Source: Alphaproteobacteria bacterium
GTDB taxonomy: Bacteria > Pseudomonadota > Alphaproteobacteria > Rhizobiales > GCA-2746425
DNA length: 64,000 nucleotides
Assembly: GCA_024743215.1 (NCBI GenBank)
Contig: JANSWZ010000004.1
Coordinates: 1-64,000 of the forward strand
Reading direction: 5' to 3'
Shown here: positions 29,707 through 39,390 of the stretch, piece by piece
How positions within the stretch are numbered: the stretch's first letter is position 1
Layout of the letters: every line of letters begins with the position of its first letter
Notes under the pieces: model-generated
Told to the model about the DNA's origin: nothing
The model's database searches: none
Seen by the model: only the letters and a program-made list of their open reading frames with translations
Made by a program: the position numbers and the translations under genes

Positions 29707-30472
29707 TGCGATCACATTACCACCGCTCTGGCGACGCCTGTTGTGGCCCGGTCTTTTGTCGGCCATCGCGCTGGTCGTTCTACTTTCATTTGGCACCTGG
29801 CAGGTGCAGCGCATGTATTGGAAGGAAGACCTGATTTCCAGCGTGACCGCCAGACTGGCGGCAGAACCCGTTGCCTTGCCTCCTTCTGCGGAGTGGCCTG
29901 CGCTTGAACCCGACACCTATCAGTATCGGCGTATTACAGTGACCGGGCGTTATCTGCATGCGCACGAGCAACGCGCCTACATGGTCATCAGTAGTCCCAA
30001 AGGCGGGCCATTGGGCGGGCAGGGGCATTGGGTCATGACGCCCTTTGAGTCAGTTGAAGGGGCCGTGATCTGGATAAATCGTGGCTTTATTCCGCTCCAT
30101 CTCGCTGATCAGGATATCACGACAGGTCAGACTGACATCATGACTCTGAAAGGCTTGATGCGTTCTCCTGAAAAAGCTGGCTTTGCAACACCCGGCAATG
30201 ATTTTGGGTTTGATGGCACGCTTTGGTTTGTGCGCGATCCCGCAGCCATGACACAGCATACATCACTCGAGAGCGGCGAAGTGGCCCCCTTCTTTGTAGA
30301 TCTGGAGGCTGGTAGCGGCCCTACGTTGCCGCAGGCAGGAGAAACCGTAATTGCATTTAGCAACCGACATTTCGGTTACGTTCTCACGTGGTACGGGATC
30401 GCGCTTACACTAATTGGTGTATTTATCGCGTTCGCGGTTCGGGAATATAAACGAGGTCAACCTCAGGGCTGA
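29696..30472 (+). CDS. SURF1 family cytochrome oxidase assembly protein
   Basis: A 258-residue protein with a membrane helix at each end and a periplasmic domain, involved in heme a insertion into subunit I. It shows SFGTWQVQRMYWKEDLI, the middle motif VTGRYLHAHE, VIWINRGFIP and the C-terminal SNRHFGYVLTWYGIALTL. ATG 29696 overlaps the DUF983 stop, implying coupling; the frame is open further upstream, but that part is DUF983 coding. Confidence 0.93.
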   Translation: MSSDAITLPPLWRRLLWPGLLSAIALVVLLSFGTWQVQRMYWKEDLISSVTARLAAEPVALPPSAEWPALEPDTYQYRRITVTGRYLHAHEQRAYMVISSPKGGPLGGQGHWVMTPFESVEGAVIWINRGFIPLHLADQDITTGQTDIMTLKGLMRSPEKAGFATPGNDFGFDGTLWFVRDPAAMTQHTSLESGEVAPFFVDLEAGSGPTLPQAGETVIAFSNRHFGYVLTWYGIALTLIGVFIAFAVREYKRGQPQG

Positions 30473-30575
30473 TGGGTCTCTTGGGACTTGCTTAGGGGGT
30501 GCAAATTTCCCGTGCTTGTTTTACAGAACGCATGTAGCCAAGCAGGAGTATCGCCGCTTTCTGGGCAACGTGAAG

Positions 30576-31061
30576 TCAGAGCTGCTCCATAATTGCAGCT
30601 GCACCTGAAAGAATCGCCTGACCACGAACTTCTTCCAAATTGAACTGGGTCACCACTCCGTTTTCGACAACCATCGAATAGCGCTGTGATCGTGTTCCCA
30701 TGCCAACAACGGCACCATCCGTATCCAGCCCGATTGCTCGTGTGAAATCAGCATTGCCATCGGAAAGGAACAGTATTTTTCCTTTGCCGCCTGTTGCTTT
30801 GGCCCATGCTTCCATGACGTGCGGATCATTGACCGAGATCACGGCCACTTCATCAATGCCCTTGGATTTGATCGTATCCAGATGCTCCAGATAGCCCGGC
30901 AGATGGTCGGCATGGCAGGTTGGCGTGAAGGCGCCCGGCACGCCGAACAGAACAACCTTGCGATTGGCAAGGATGTCGTCAGTCGACAGTCTGTCTACCT
31001 CACCACCGGCTTTTACAAAGAAGTGCGCAAATGGGAGTGTATCGCCAATGGAAATTGTCAT
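30576..31061 (-). CDS. Prx5-type peroxiredoxin
   Basis: A 161-residue thiol peroxidase (AHP1/Prx5 group). The peroxidatic Cys49 is in FGVPGAFTPTCHADHLPGY, and the conserved GTRSQRYSMVVENG follows. No glutaredoxin fusion is present. Members usually use glutaredoxin/glutathione or thioredoxin. The start could be ATG 31061 (MTISIGD, family-like) or ATG 31076. It is the second peroxiredoxin in this window, different in type from the one at 3316. Confidence 0.93.
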   Translation of the reverse strand: MTISIGDTLPFAHFFVKAGGEVDRLSTDDILANRKVVLFGVPGAFTPTCHADHLPGYLEHLDTIKSKGIDEVAVISVNDPHVMEAWAKATGGKGKILFLSDGNADFTRAIGLDTDGAVVGMGTRSQRYSMVVENGVVTQFNLEEVRGQAILSGAAAIMEQL

Positions 31062-31144
31062 GTGCGGATCTTTCATGGATAGGTATTGGAAAACTCTTCG
31101 AAATATCTAGGGCACAATCAGCCCACCGGCAATCCGCCGAGCTG

Positions 31145-31993
31145 TTATTCCGGCGCGGTTAGGACAAATTCCTGCTCAAAAGACTCGTTGGTGCCAACCA
31201 TGGTCAGTCGCATTGCAGCACCCCAGGGCTCTTTCCCGATTGGTGTGCCATCGAGTGGAAGTTGCCAAACATCAAGCTGATCAGCGTCATTTGCAGGCAG
31301 CTTTTCCGGCAGGGATAGGAACCAGGTGTCTGGTCCTTCAATGAAAATATCTTTGATAAGAAACATTGTTGGCACTGAGACGGTCACAACCGGAGTTGTG
31401 CCGACGCGTTCCGTAACCTTGATTTCGGGTTGTTGTGCTTCATCAACTTTCATCGGAACAGTTTCAGTCGCAGCATTGAGTATGGTCTTTGCCGCCTCTG
31501 TCGCCACAAAAATCGGTGGCAGTTTCAAGGAGAAACGCTCCATCACGGGAATGCAGACCTCCCTGCATATGCCCAGCACGATATCCAGTTCCAGATTTGT
31601 GGAACGTCCAGCACCTTCCAATTCAATCTCAATTGGAAACACGACCCGATGCTTGTAGCCGACCGATTGTCCATACTCATCTGTAAATCGCTGCGGTGCC
31701 GGGAACAGCAATTGGGTTCCGGCAACATTTTGAGCACCTGACCAGTCAAAGTTTGGTGGAATCCCGGAATCACCTGGAAAACGCCAATAGGTCTTCCAGT
31801 CCTCATCCAGCTCAATTTCCAAGCCAGCCAATATGTGCCCGCTCATTGGATCTCCAGTTGCCAGGAGGCGTGCTTTCGCATTCGGCAACTCTACCCACTG
31901 CCCTTCAAACGCTTGAGAGGGCAGGGTCATGGCCAGGCCAATCGTCAGGACCGCCACGAAACACAAGGCAAAGCTTCTGATTTTTTTTGTCAT
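31145..31993 (-). CDS. DsbD N-terminal-like domain periplasmic protein
   Basis: A 282-residue exported protein. A signal peptide ends TLPSQAF. The mature protein matches the thiol:disulfide interchange DsbD alpha-like domain: GDPMSGHILAGLEIELDEDWKTYWRFPG-type beginning, then GICREVCIP with a CxxxC pair, and a second beta-domain. It lacks the membrane and thioredoxin domains of full DsbD, so it likely works with a separate CcdA-like protein, perhaps in cytochrome c or copper-site reduction near the oxidase cluster (inference). Confidence 0.83.
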   Translation of the reverse strand: MTKKIRSFALCFVAVLTIGLAMTLPSQAFEGQWVELPNAKARLLATGDPMSGHILAGLEIELDEDWKTYWRFPGDSGIPPNFDWSGAQNVAGTQLLFPAPQRFTDEYGQSVGYKHRVVFPIEIELEGAGRSTNLELDIVLGICREVCIPVMERFSLKLPPIFVATEAAKTILNAATETVPMKVDEAQQPEIKVTERVGTTPVVTVSVPTMFLIKDIFIEGPDTWFLSLPEKLPANDADQLDVWQLPLDGTPIGKEPWGAAMRLTMVGTNESFEQEFVLTAPE

Positions 31994-32145
31994 AGCCGTT
32001 TTTAACCTCTAATTATCGCCTCGGGAATGCTTGTCTGCGCTTCCGGCGATCATATCTACGTGAAGTGAGCAGCTTGCCCTGCATGGTAAGGGTAGGTCGC
32101 TATGTGCCATAGTGTTTGCAAAACTCGCTTACAGGAAACCAGATA

Positions 32146-32766
32146 GTGTCCAAAAAAACGGATTTAAGTGCACAGCAGGGAATGGCTGGTGCGGGTCAGG
32201 GCTGGCTCATTGGCTCCTGTCTTATTGCAATGCCTGCAATGACAGACCCCCGTTTCAATAGGACCATCATTTTCTTGTGCAGCCATGATGAAGAAGGTGC
32301 CATGGGGTTAGTGGTCAACCGACCACACCGGAACATCGACTTCCACACACTGTGTGAAAAACTCAATTTATCCATCCCAGAAGAATCACTGGATCCTGAT
32401 TTCACTGAAATTCCGGTTCTTGCAGGTGGACCGGTGGAGATCGGGCGTGGATTCGTGTTGCACCGGATAACAGAGGGTTATTCCGGGTCGCTTCAAATAG
32501 CTGATGATCTGGCACTTTGCGCGACCATGGAAGCGATACAGGGTATGGCTGCAGGCGTCGGTCCGCTGGATGCGCGCATCGCGCTTGGCTACGCAGGGTG
32601 GAGCGCAGGCCAGTTGGAAGAAGAAATACGGGAAAATTCCTGGCTCGTCTGCGATGCCGATGTTCAGATGATCTTGAAAACCCCGCCCGAAGAGATCTAT
32701 CCAATGGCGCTGAAACGGCTTGGCGTGGATCTGGGAGCGCTTGTCAGCACGACAGGTCGCGCCTGA
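32146..32766 (+). CDS. YqgE/AlgH family protein (UPF0301)
   Basis: A 206-residue protein with the family hallmarks GSCLIAMPAMTDPRFNRTII, CSHDEEGAMGLVVNRP, VLAGGPVEIGRGFVLH and LGYAGWSAGQLEEEI. AlgH affects alginate and other traits in Pseudomonas; the biochemical function is unknown. GTG 32146 is preferred with AGGA upstream; TTG 32116 is possible. It is divergent from the DsbD-domain gene and convergent with the GGDEF/EAL gene. Confidence 0.92.
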   Translation: MSKKTDLSAQQGMAGAGQGWLIGSCLIAMPAMTDPRFNRTIIFLCSHDEEGAMGLVVNRPHRNIDFHTLCEKLNLSIPEESLDPDFTEIPVLAGGPVEIGRGFVLHRITEGYSGSLQIADDLALCATMEAIQGMAAGVGPLDARIALGYAGWSAGQLEEEIRENSWLVCDADVQMILKTPPEEIYPMALKRLGVDLGALVSTTGRA

Positions 32767-32796
32767 TCTAATCTGACGCAATCTGCATGTTGTGGT

Positions 32797-35718
32797 TTAG
32801 CTTGTCGTGTACGAGGTACTACGGAACAGCATTTCCTCAGCTTCGCTGGCTTTCATCGGCTGGCCAAACAGGAAGCCCTGCGCGAATTCGCATTCCTGAT
32901 CAGTCAGTTCCACAACGTCGCTTTCGTTTTCTGCGCCCTCTGCAATCACATCCATATCAAGGTCATGCGCGAGTGCGATAATTGACCGCAGAATTACCAA
33001 TTGGCTTTCCTGTCCGTTCTGACGCACGAAGGATTTATCGATTTTCAGTGTGTCGAACGGGAATCGTTGCAGATAGGAAAGGGATGAATATCCCGTACCG
33101 AAATCATCCAGTGCAAGGCCGGTTCCCAGATCACGAAGGCGCTCCAGAACCTGAGCCGCATATTCCGGATTTTCCATGACCAGTGATTCAGTGATCTCCA
33201 GCTTCAGACTGCCCGGATGAACCGGTGAACGCAGGAAGACCGATTTCACATCATTGATAAGGTCCTGCCGGAAAATCTGGCGGCTGGAAACATTGACATT
33301 CATGAACAACGGCGTGCGGATGCGCGGCGATTGTTGCCACTCAGCCAATTGCTGGGTGGCTTCTTCAAGGGCAAACAGACCGATATCGGCAATCAGATTG
33401 CTTTCCTCGGCAATAGGTATGAACTCGGCTGGTGCCAGCATCCCAAGCTCTGGATGCTCCCAGCGCATCAAGGCTTCAAACCCGGCAATCGAGCGATCTT
33501 CCAACTTGATGACTGGCTGATAGTAGAGGACGAGTTCTTCTCGCTCCAATGCCTGACGCAGACGAGAGGCGATTTCCAGTCGACTGCCAGCCGCATCACC
33601 GCTGACTTCGGAAAAGACACTTATTTCGTTGCCGCCCTTGCGCTTGGCATCATAGAGCGCCGTTTCCGACTGGCGCAGCAGATCCTCTGCACTGATCTGC
33701 TCTTCTTCGAAGTGGGCGATACCAATGGATGCGGACAGGAAAATCTCTTCATCACCAATCGGGATGGCGGACTTCAATGTGCGCAGGATTGCAGTGGCAA
33801 TATTTTCGACCTTTGCCGTGTCTTCTTCGGAAATCAGCATCATGGCAAATTGATCACCGCCAATGCGTGCCACAGTGTCCTGGGGCCGCGTCATACGGGA
33901 CAGACGCCTTGAGACAGCCAGCAAAACAGAATCGCCGATGGCCAGGCCGAAATTGTCATTAATGTCACTGAACTGATCGATATCAATGATGATCACTGAT
34001 GGGTAGCCTGCATCATCCACTTCTGAGCGGGTGAGAGCTGTCTGCAGCCGATCAATAAACAATTCCCGGTTCGGCAGTCCCGTCAGATTATCATGCACGG
34101 CGTCATGCATGAGACGTTCCTGTGCGATCTTTTGCTCAGTGATGTCTGTCAATGTGCCGACGCATCGGACAACCTCACCATCAGAGCCTATGACAGGACG
34201 CGCCCGCAGGGAGAACCAGTGAAAATCATCATTCTTGGAGCGCAGGCGGAAATCCTGCACAATGCGCCCGCGCCGCTGCACCAGAACAGTATCCAGCATC
34301 AACCGGAAACGGTCTCGATCTGATTCGTGAATAAATTCCAGCCAATCGCGCGCATGGCTTTCCAAAGTGCCGCGGCGCAGGCCAAGCTTCTGCTCCACTT
34401 CCGGGCTTACAATCATGCGATCCCGCATAACATCCCAGTCCCAGATCATATCGCCTGATCCGGTCAGTGCCAGCGCGCGCCGCTGCTGGTCCCCAAGGTC
34501 CCCGGTGATCACGGTTCCGCCTGAGAAGGCATGTTGCATGAGGGTAAAGCCGATCAGCAGCACAATAAGGACCATGCCGCCCGCCAAGGCTGGTTGGACA
34601 ATGTCATTGTCCAGCGCACCCAATACGCAGACAGTGGCCGCTGTCAGCCAGAACAGCAGCAATATCCAGGTGGGGATGATCATCACGGCGCGGTCGTAGC
34701 CCATCCAGCTCATCCATCCAATCAGCCCCATACCGCCAATGACGGTAAGGCCAAATGCAATGCGGGCAACGCCAGCACCAAAGCTTGGTTCGATCATGGC
34801 TACCGCCACTACCACCGCCATAACAAGCAGCACACTCATCACAGCTATGCGGTAGGTCGTATTCCAGCGATCAAGGTTGAGATAAGTGTAGATGAACACC
34901 ACAAGGCTGGCTGACAGGAATATCTCGGATGCCGCTCGGTGAATTTGGTTCTGGTTCGCAGTCAGATCGAAAAATTCATTCCAGAACCCAAAATCAATAC
35001 AAACATAGATCAGAACGCCCCAGGCCAGACCGGCAGCAGCGGGGAACATGGCAGTTCCCTTGACGACAAAAATGATCGTCAGGAATACGGCCAGAAGGCC
35101 CGCAATCCCAATCACCAGGCCCCTGTAAAGGGTGTAATTGTTCACACTGTCGCGATAGGTATCTGCTTCCCACAGCTCTAGTTTGGGCAGTCGCTCATCC
35201 TGAAGTTCCACGATGAAAGTGACAACGGCACCGGGATCCAATGTTATGAGAAATACATCCGATTCCTTGCTGGGCACCCGTTCAGGCGCAAAGCCTTCAC
35301 TGGGAGTAATATTGGTAATCCGCGTTCTTCCAAGATCGGGTGTAAACAGGCCCGATCCAGGCAGCCAGTAATGTGGTGCCACAAGCAGACGGTCGATCTG
35401 TTGGTTTCCCGTATTGGCCAACGCAAAGACGGCCCAGTTGGAAGCTATTTCCGGATCACGTGCCTGCACTTCAATGCGTCGGATAATGCCGTCAGGGCCG
35501 GGGGCCGTCGAAACCTGTAATCGCGCTCCCGCATCGGTGTACATTTCCAGAGCTGCACGCAAGTCCAGGGTTCGGCCATCCAGCGGAACGCTGACAGCTT
35601 CAACAGCATAAGCGGGCGCACCGAACGAAAGCACTGAAAGCACAATCATCCAAAAGGCGACCAGACCCGGTATTATTTCACGGATGGAACCCAGGCAACG
35701 CAACTCGTGTTTCTCCAA
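32797..35718 (-). CDS. Membrane PAS-GGDEF-EAL protein, probable c-di-GMP phosphodiesterase
   Basis: A 973-residue protein. A signal sequence (ending APAYA, about residue 38) precedes a periplasmic beta-domain (about 40-190) and seven to eight membrane helices (about 200-400), as in 7TMR-DISM sensors. A PAS domain (about 411-530), GGDEF (about 540-705) and EAL (about 715-960) follow. The GGDEF signature reads GGDQF (620-624), so cyclase activity is probably impaired, while the inhibitory RxxD site (611-614) is intact. The EAL half keeps Glu748, Asn807, Glu841, Asp871-Asp872, Lys892, Glu927 and Gln947, so hydrolysis looks feasible. The start is a tentative TTG. The sensed signal is unknown. Confidence 0.9.
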   Translation of the reverse strand: MEKHELRCLGSIREIIPGLVAFWMIVLSVLSFGAPAYAVEAVSVPLDGRTLDLRAALEMYTDAGARLQVSTAPGPDGIIRRIEVQARDPEIASNWAVFALANTGNQQIDRLLVAPHYWLPGSGLFTPDLGRTRITNITPSEGFAPERVPSKESDVFLITLDPGAVVTFIVELQDERLPKLELWEADTYRDSVNNYTLYRGLVIGIAGLLAVFLTIIFVVKGTAMFPAAAGLAWGVLIYVCIDFGFWNEFFDLTANQNQIHRAASEIFLSASLVVFIYTYLNLDRWNTTYRIAVMSVLLVMAVVVAVAMIEPSFGAGVARIAFGLTVIGGMGLIGWMSWMGYDRAVMIIPTWILLLFWLTAATVCVLGALDNDIVQPALAGGMVLIVLLIGFTLMQHAFSGGTVITGDLGDQQRRALALTGSGDMIWDWDVMRDRMIVSPEVEQKLGLRRGTLESHARDWLEFIHESDRDRFRLMLDTVLVQRRGRIVQDFRLRSKNDDFHWFSLRARPVIGSDGEVVRCVGTLTDITEQKIAQERLMHDAVHDNLTGLPNRELFIDRLQTALTRSEVDDAGYPSVIIIDIDQFSDINDNFGLAIGDSVLLAVSRRLSRMTRPQDTVARIGGDQFAMMLISEEDTAKVENIATAILRTLKSAIPIGDEEIFLSASIGIAHFEEEQISAEDLLRQSETALYDAKRKGGNEISVFSEVSGDAAGSRLEIASRLRQALEREELVLYYQPVIKLEDRSIAGFEALMRWEHPELGMLAPAEFIPIAEESNLIADIGLFALEEATQQLAEWQQSPRIRTPLFMNVNVSSRQIFRQDLINDVKSVFLRSPVHPGSLKLEITESLVMENPEYAAQVLERLRDLGTGLALDDFGTGYSSLSYLQRFPFDTLKIDKSFVRQNGQESQLVILRSIIALAHDLDMDVIAEGAENESDVVELTDQECEFAQGFLFGQPMKASEAEEMLFRSTSYTTS

Positions 35719-35936
35719 AGCAGTTGGATACTCAATACTAAACCAGTCAAGCTTTGGAACATGCTGAACGCAACGTCCGCCCCGAAATCGGACCAGCCAG
35801 GCTTGAATGCCTTCTTAGTATTGAGTTCGAACCTCGGACACAAGGTGTCAGAAGCCCGTTTTGTCTAGTTAAGAGGCGATTATGGTCCATTTTTAATCAA
35901 ATGAAACAGGCAGAAAACAAAAAACATGCGCGGCGG
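35719..35936. repeat. Leader region with spaced 12-bp inverted repeat
   Basis: The 218-base gap between the GNAT stop and the GGDEF/EAL start. ACTCAATACTAA (35730-35741) and TTAGTATTGAGT (35815-35826) are perfect inverted arms 73 bases apart. A second pair, TCCAAAGC (35714-35721) and GCTTTGGA (35751-35758), overlaps the gene start. They could form alternative RNA structures at the start of the mRNA or bind a regulator. Confidence 0.5.
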
Positions 35937-36551
35937 TCAGGCCTCGTTAACAAGGTCTTTCTTCAAAATCGCAAAAAGTACGTGATCCTGCCAGCGACCG
36001 TCTATGCATAAATACTCTCTTGCGTAGCCTTCGCGCTGAAAGCCGAGACTCTGCAGAAGCAGAATCGAACGCTGATTGTCGGGAATGCAGGCCGCTTCCA
36101 CCCGGTGCAAACCCAATGAGTTGAACGCGAATGGCAATGCGGATCGGACCGCGGCTGACATGTAACCCTGGCCTGCAAATGATTCTCCCATCCAGTAACC
36201 CAGGCTCGCGGCCTGAGTGACCCCACGTCGGATATTTGACAGGTTCAAACCGCCGACCAACTGCTCGTCATGCTTGCGGAAAATAAACAGGGCATGCGCC
36301 AGGCCATCACGATTTTCCTGTTGATAGCGGCGAATGCGGCGGCGAAACGCATTGCGTGTCAAATCATCAGACGCCCAACTTGGCTCCCAAGGCTTGAGAA
36401 AATCACGGCTGGCTGACCGAAGTTCTGCCCACATGGCATAGTCGGCAATCTGAGGCGGACGTAGAAATATATCTTCGCCGGCCTTGGTGCCACCGCGAGT
36501 GGTCTCCTGTGTCTGGACACGCGTGGTATTGTGCAAAAAGGCAAATGTCAT
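35937..36551 (-). CDS. GNAT family N-acetyltransferase (RimJ/RimL-like)
   Basis: A 204-residue acetyl-CoA-dependent acetyltransferase. The core contains IFLRPPQIADYAMWAELR, VGGLNLSNIRRG, the acetyl-CoA loop ESFAGQGYMSAAVRSALPFAF and CIPDNQRSILLLQSLGFQREG, as in ribosomal-protein N-alpha acetyltransferases. The substrate could be a ribosomal protein terminus or another small molecule. It starts 20 bases after the M16 peptidase stop, so it is the last gene of a thrC-M16-GNAT operon. Confidence 0.9.
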   Translation of the reverse strand: MTFAFLHNTTRVQTQETTRGGTKAGEDIFLRPPQIADYAMWAELRSASRDFLKPWEPSWASDDLTRNAFRRRIRRYQQENRDGLAHALFIFRKHDEQLVGGLNLSNIRRGVTQAASLGYWMGESFAGQGYMSAAVRSALPFAFNSLGLHRVEAACIPDNQRSILLLQSLGFQREGYAREYLCIDGRWQDHVLFAILKKDLVNEA

Positions 36552-36571
36552 GCCGAGCCGCCGATTGAGAA

Positions 36572-37852
36572 CTAGTTCCGTCTAAGATGCCCGGAAATAC
36601 GTTCCGTTGAAAGCACTGTTTCCACCCCATCAATCGGTCCGATTGATGCCAGAGTGGGCACTGCATCTGTGAAAATGGACTGACCAAGGTCCCGAAGGTC
36701 AGCCGGTGTTATGGCATCTACCTTGGCAACCAATTCGTTCAGATCGATCACCCTGCCAAAGACAAGCATCTGGCGTGCAATCTGCGCAGCTCGTGCTGAA
36801 GGGCTTTCAAGGCTCATCAACAGGCTGGCCCGGACCTGTGCGCGGGCACGTTTCACTTCATTTTCGGAAATTTCGTCGCAGGCACGCAGCAGTTCATCCA
36901 ACACCACCGGCACAAGTTCAGGAATATCTTCCCGACCGGTGGCTGCATGAATACCAAACAGGCCCGTGTCGGAAAAACCCCAGTGAAATGCATAGATTGA
37001 GTAACAAAGCCCTCTGGACTCGCGCACTTCCTGAAACAGGCGAGACGCCATGCCTCCGCCAAGCACGCTGGCCAGAAGCTGAGTGCCGTAGAATTGCTCA
37101 TCCCGGTAGGAGTGGCCCTCAAACCCTATCAGAAGCTGTGCCTCCATCAGGTCCTTTGACTGAATGAACTGGCCACCCGTATAGCTGGCTTGTTGATGAT
37201 CATTCACAGAAACATCCGGTTTGGTGAGAGCCCCGAATGCGTCTTCTGTCTGACGCACAAATTTATCATGATCAACAGCGCCTGCTGCAGAAATGACCAT
37301 ATCTGACGGTCGGTACTGAGAGTTGAGGAACTGCCTCAGATCCCCTGTTGAAAATCCCTCAACCGTTTCTGCCGTTCCCAGAATTGTACGTCCGATGGAC
37401 TGGCCTTGAAAGGCAATGTCCTGAAAGGCGTCGAAGACCAGATCTTCCGGGTTGTCGAGAGTTGCCCCGATTTCCTGCAAAATGACATGCTGCTCTCGCC
37501 GCAACTCATCATCATCAAACCGGGCGTTGAGGAGGATGTCACTGAGAATATCCAGAGCCAGTGGCACATCTTCCTTCAGTACCCTGGCATAATAGGAGGT
37601 GTTTTCCACGCTCGTGGCAGCATTGAGATCTCCGCCGACGGCTTCAATCTCTTCTGCAATGGAGCGCGCTGTTCGCTTTTTGGTGCCTTTGAACGCCATA
37701 TGTTCAAGCAAATGGGAAATGCCATGCTGTTGGCTTGTCTCATTACGGGATCCAGATCGGACCCACACCCCAAGGGACGCACTTTCCAGATGTGGCATTG
37801 CATGGGTAACCACAGTGATGCCGTTACTCAAGATCGTATGCTCAACGCTCAT
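36572..37852 (-). CDS. M16 family zinc peptidase (processing-peptidase-like)
   Basis: A 426-residue M16B peptidase. The inverted zinc motif HLLEH (47-51) lies in HGISHLLEHMAFKGTKKRT, with the second zinc ligand Glu expected in the DIL-SDILL...REQHVILQEIG segment. The Arg-Tyr-containing C-half GGGMASRLFQEVRESRGLCYSIY is also typical. It is the relative of the mitochondrial processing peptidase beta subunit. It follows thrC at 43 bases, a conserved pairing in Rhizobiales. The substrate is unknown. Confidence 0.93.
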   Translation of the reverse strand: MSVEHTILSNGITVVTHAMPHLESASLGVWVRSGSRNETSQQHGISHLLEHMAFKGTKKRTARSIAEEIEAVGGDLNAATSVENTSYYARVLKEDVPLALDILSDILLNARFDDDELRREQHVILQEIGATLDNPEDLVFDAFQDIAFQGQSIGRTILGTAETVEGFSTGDLRQFLNSQYRPSDMVISAAGAVDHDKFVRQTEDAFGALTKPDVSVNDHQQASYTGGQFIQSKDLMEAQLLIGFEGHSYRDEQFYGTQLLASVLGGGMASRLFQEVRESRGLCYSIYAFHWGFSDTGLFGIHAATGREDIPELVPVVLDELLRACDEISENEVKRARAQVRASLLMSLESPSARAAQIARQMLVFGRVIDLNELVAKVDAITPADLRDLGQSIFTDAVPTLASIGPIDGVETVLSTERISGHLRRN

Positions 37853-37895
37853 CGATCACCTGATTTAAAATTCACTGCACCCCTCCCAAGGCTTA

Positions 37896-39296
37896 TTATC
37901 TCTCAGAGGCCCTGGCATGGGCTGAAATGAAGTTTTCCACGCTCTGCAAGTCATTAGCAAGAGCTTGTTGGCGTTCTGGACGTGACATGAGATCACCCTG
38001 CCATGCGGGCAGGGCAGGGTGCTGCCCGCACGCAGCCTTTACTGCATCTGGAAATTTAGCCGGATGCGCAGTTCCCAAGGTGACCATCGGCGTATTGGTT
38101 TTGTGTCTTTGTTGGGCCGCAAACAGGCCGATGGCCGTATGCGGATCAAGCAGATAGCTGCTTCCTTCCAGAACATCATGGATGGTTTGTGCCGTCTCCG
38201 CCTGTGTTGTGCGCGCCGCGTCAAAGTCTTGCGCAATGAAACCTCTTGCTTCCGGTGCAAGCGTAAACGATCCGGATTGACTGAGGCCAGCCATCAATCG
38301 GCTGACAGTTGCTCCGTCCTGACCGTTGGCTTCAAACAGCAACCGCTCGAAATTTGATGACACTTGAATGTCCATTGAAGGCGCTGTGGTTTCTGTAACG
38401 CCCGTCACTTCATAGCGCCCGGTTTCCAAAGTGCGGACGAGAATGTCATTCACATTGGTGGCAATCAGAAGCCGCTCGATGGGAAGGCCCATTTTCTTGG
38501 CAACGAAACCGGCGAGAATGTCGCCGAAATTTCCAGTTGGTACGGAATAAGAAATAGCGCGATCCGGCCCGCCCAGCGACAACGCTGATGTGAAATAATA
38601 CACGACCTGCGCTAAAATCCGACCCCAGTTTATGGAGTTGACGCCTGATAAGCCAAGCTGATCCCGAAACTTCAAATCGTTGAACATGGCTTTGACCAAT
38701 GCCTGGCAGTCGTCAAAATTACCTTCAATGGCCAATGCATGTACATTGGGATCCGCAACGGTGGTCATCTGGCGTCGCTGTACGTCAGAGACACGGCCAT
38801 AGGGGAACAGAATGAAAATGTCGGTGTTATCGCGGCCGCAAAACGCTTCGATGGCGGCGCCGCCCGTATCGCCTGATGTTGCGCCAATGATTGTGGCCCG
38901 TTGCTCACGTTCAGCCAAAGCATAGTCCATGACCCGGGCAAGCCATTGCATGGCCACATCCTTGAACGCCAAAGTCGGTCCATGAAACAGTTCAAGCACA
39001 AAATCATTCGGACCAACCTGCACCAAAGGAGCAACAGCGGGATGGCGAAAGGAAGCGTATGCTTCTTTTATGATTTTCTTCAATACAGAGTCAGGAATTT
39101 CACCATCCACGAAGGGCGACATGATGGCAAATGCAACATCTTCATAGGGTTTGCCGCGTAACGCCTTGATCTCGGCCAGCGACAGTTTGGGCCAGCTGGC
39201 GGGCATGTAAAGTCCGCCATCGCGGGCAAGACCCGTTAGAATGGCATCCAGAAAACCAAGTTCAGGAGCCTCGCCTCTGGTACTTACATATCGCAC
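37896..39296 (-). CDS. thrC: Threonine synthase
   Basis: A 466-residue PLP enzyme converting O-phosphohomoserine to threonine. The PLP lysine is Lys112 in FHGPTLAFKDVAMQWLA. GATSGDTGGAAIEAF, the phosphate-binding SVPTGNFGDILAGFVAKKMG and an N-terminal RGEAPELGFLDAILTGLARD follow the long (class I) ThrC type. It leads the thrC-M16-GNAT gene group. Confidence 0.97.
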   Translation of the reverse strand: MRYVSTRGEAPELGFLDAILTGLARDGGLYMPASWPKLSLAEIKALRGKPYEDVAFAIMSPFVDGEIPDSVLKKIIKEAYASFRHPAVAPLVQVGPNDFVLELFHGPTLAFKDVAMQWLARVMDYALAEREQRATIIGATSGDTGGAAIEAFCGRDNTDIFILFPYGRVSDVQRRQMTTVADPNVHALAIEGNFDDCQALVKAMFNDLKFRDQLGLSGVNSINWGRILAQVVYYFTSALSLGGPDRAISYSVPTGNFGDILAGFVAKKMGLPIERLLIATNVNDILVRTLETGRYEVTGVTETTAPSMDIQVSSNFERLLFEANGQDGATVSRLMAGLSQSGSFTLAPEARGFIAQDFDAARTTQAETAQTIHDVLEGSSYLLDPHTAIGLFAAQQRHKTNTPMVTLGTAHPAKFPDAVKAACGQHPALPAWQGDLMSRPERQQALANDLQSVENFISAHARASER

Positions 39297-39390
39297 GAAA
39301 TTACGTCCTGTCGTATTTTGGATTCTGCCATGTGCGGCTGCAATTGACGGTTCCTTATCGCGCTGCGGCCGAGCTTTATCAAGTTTCCGT

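Noticed and set aside
33729-34323. Plus-strand ORFs opposite the GGDEF/EAL gene
   Set aside because: Shadow frames; no independent start signals or domain content.
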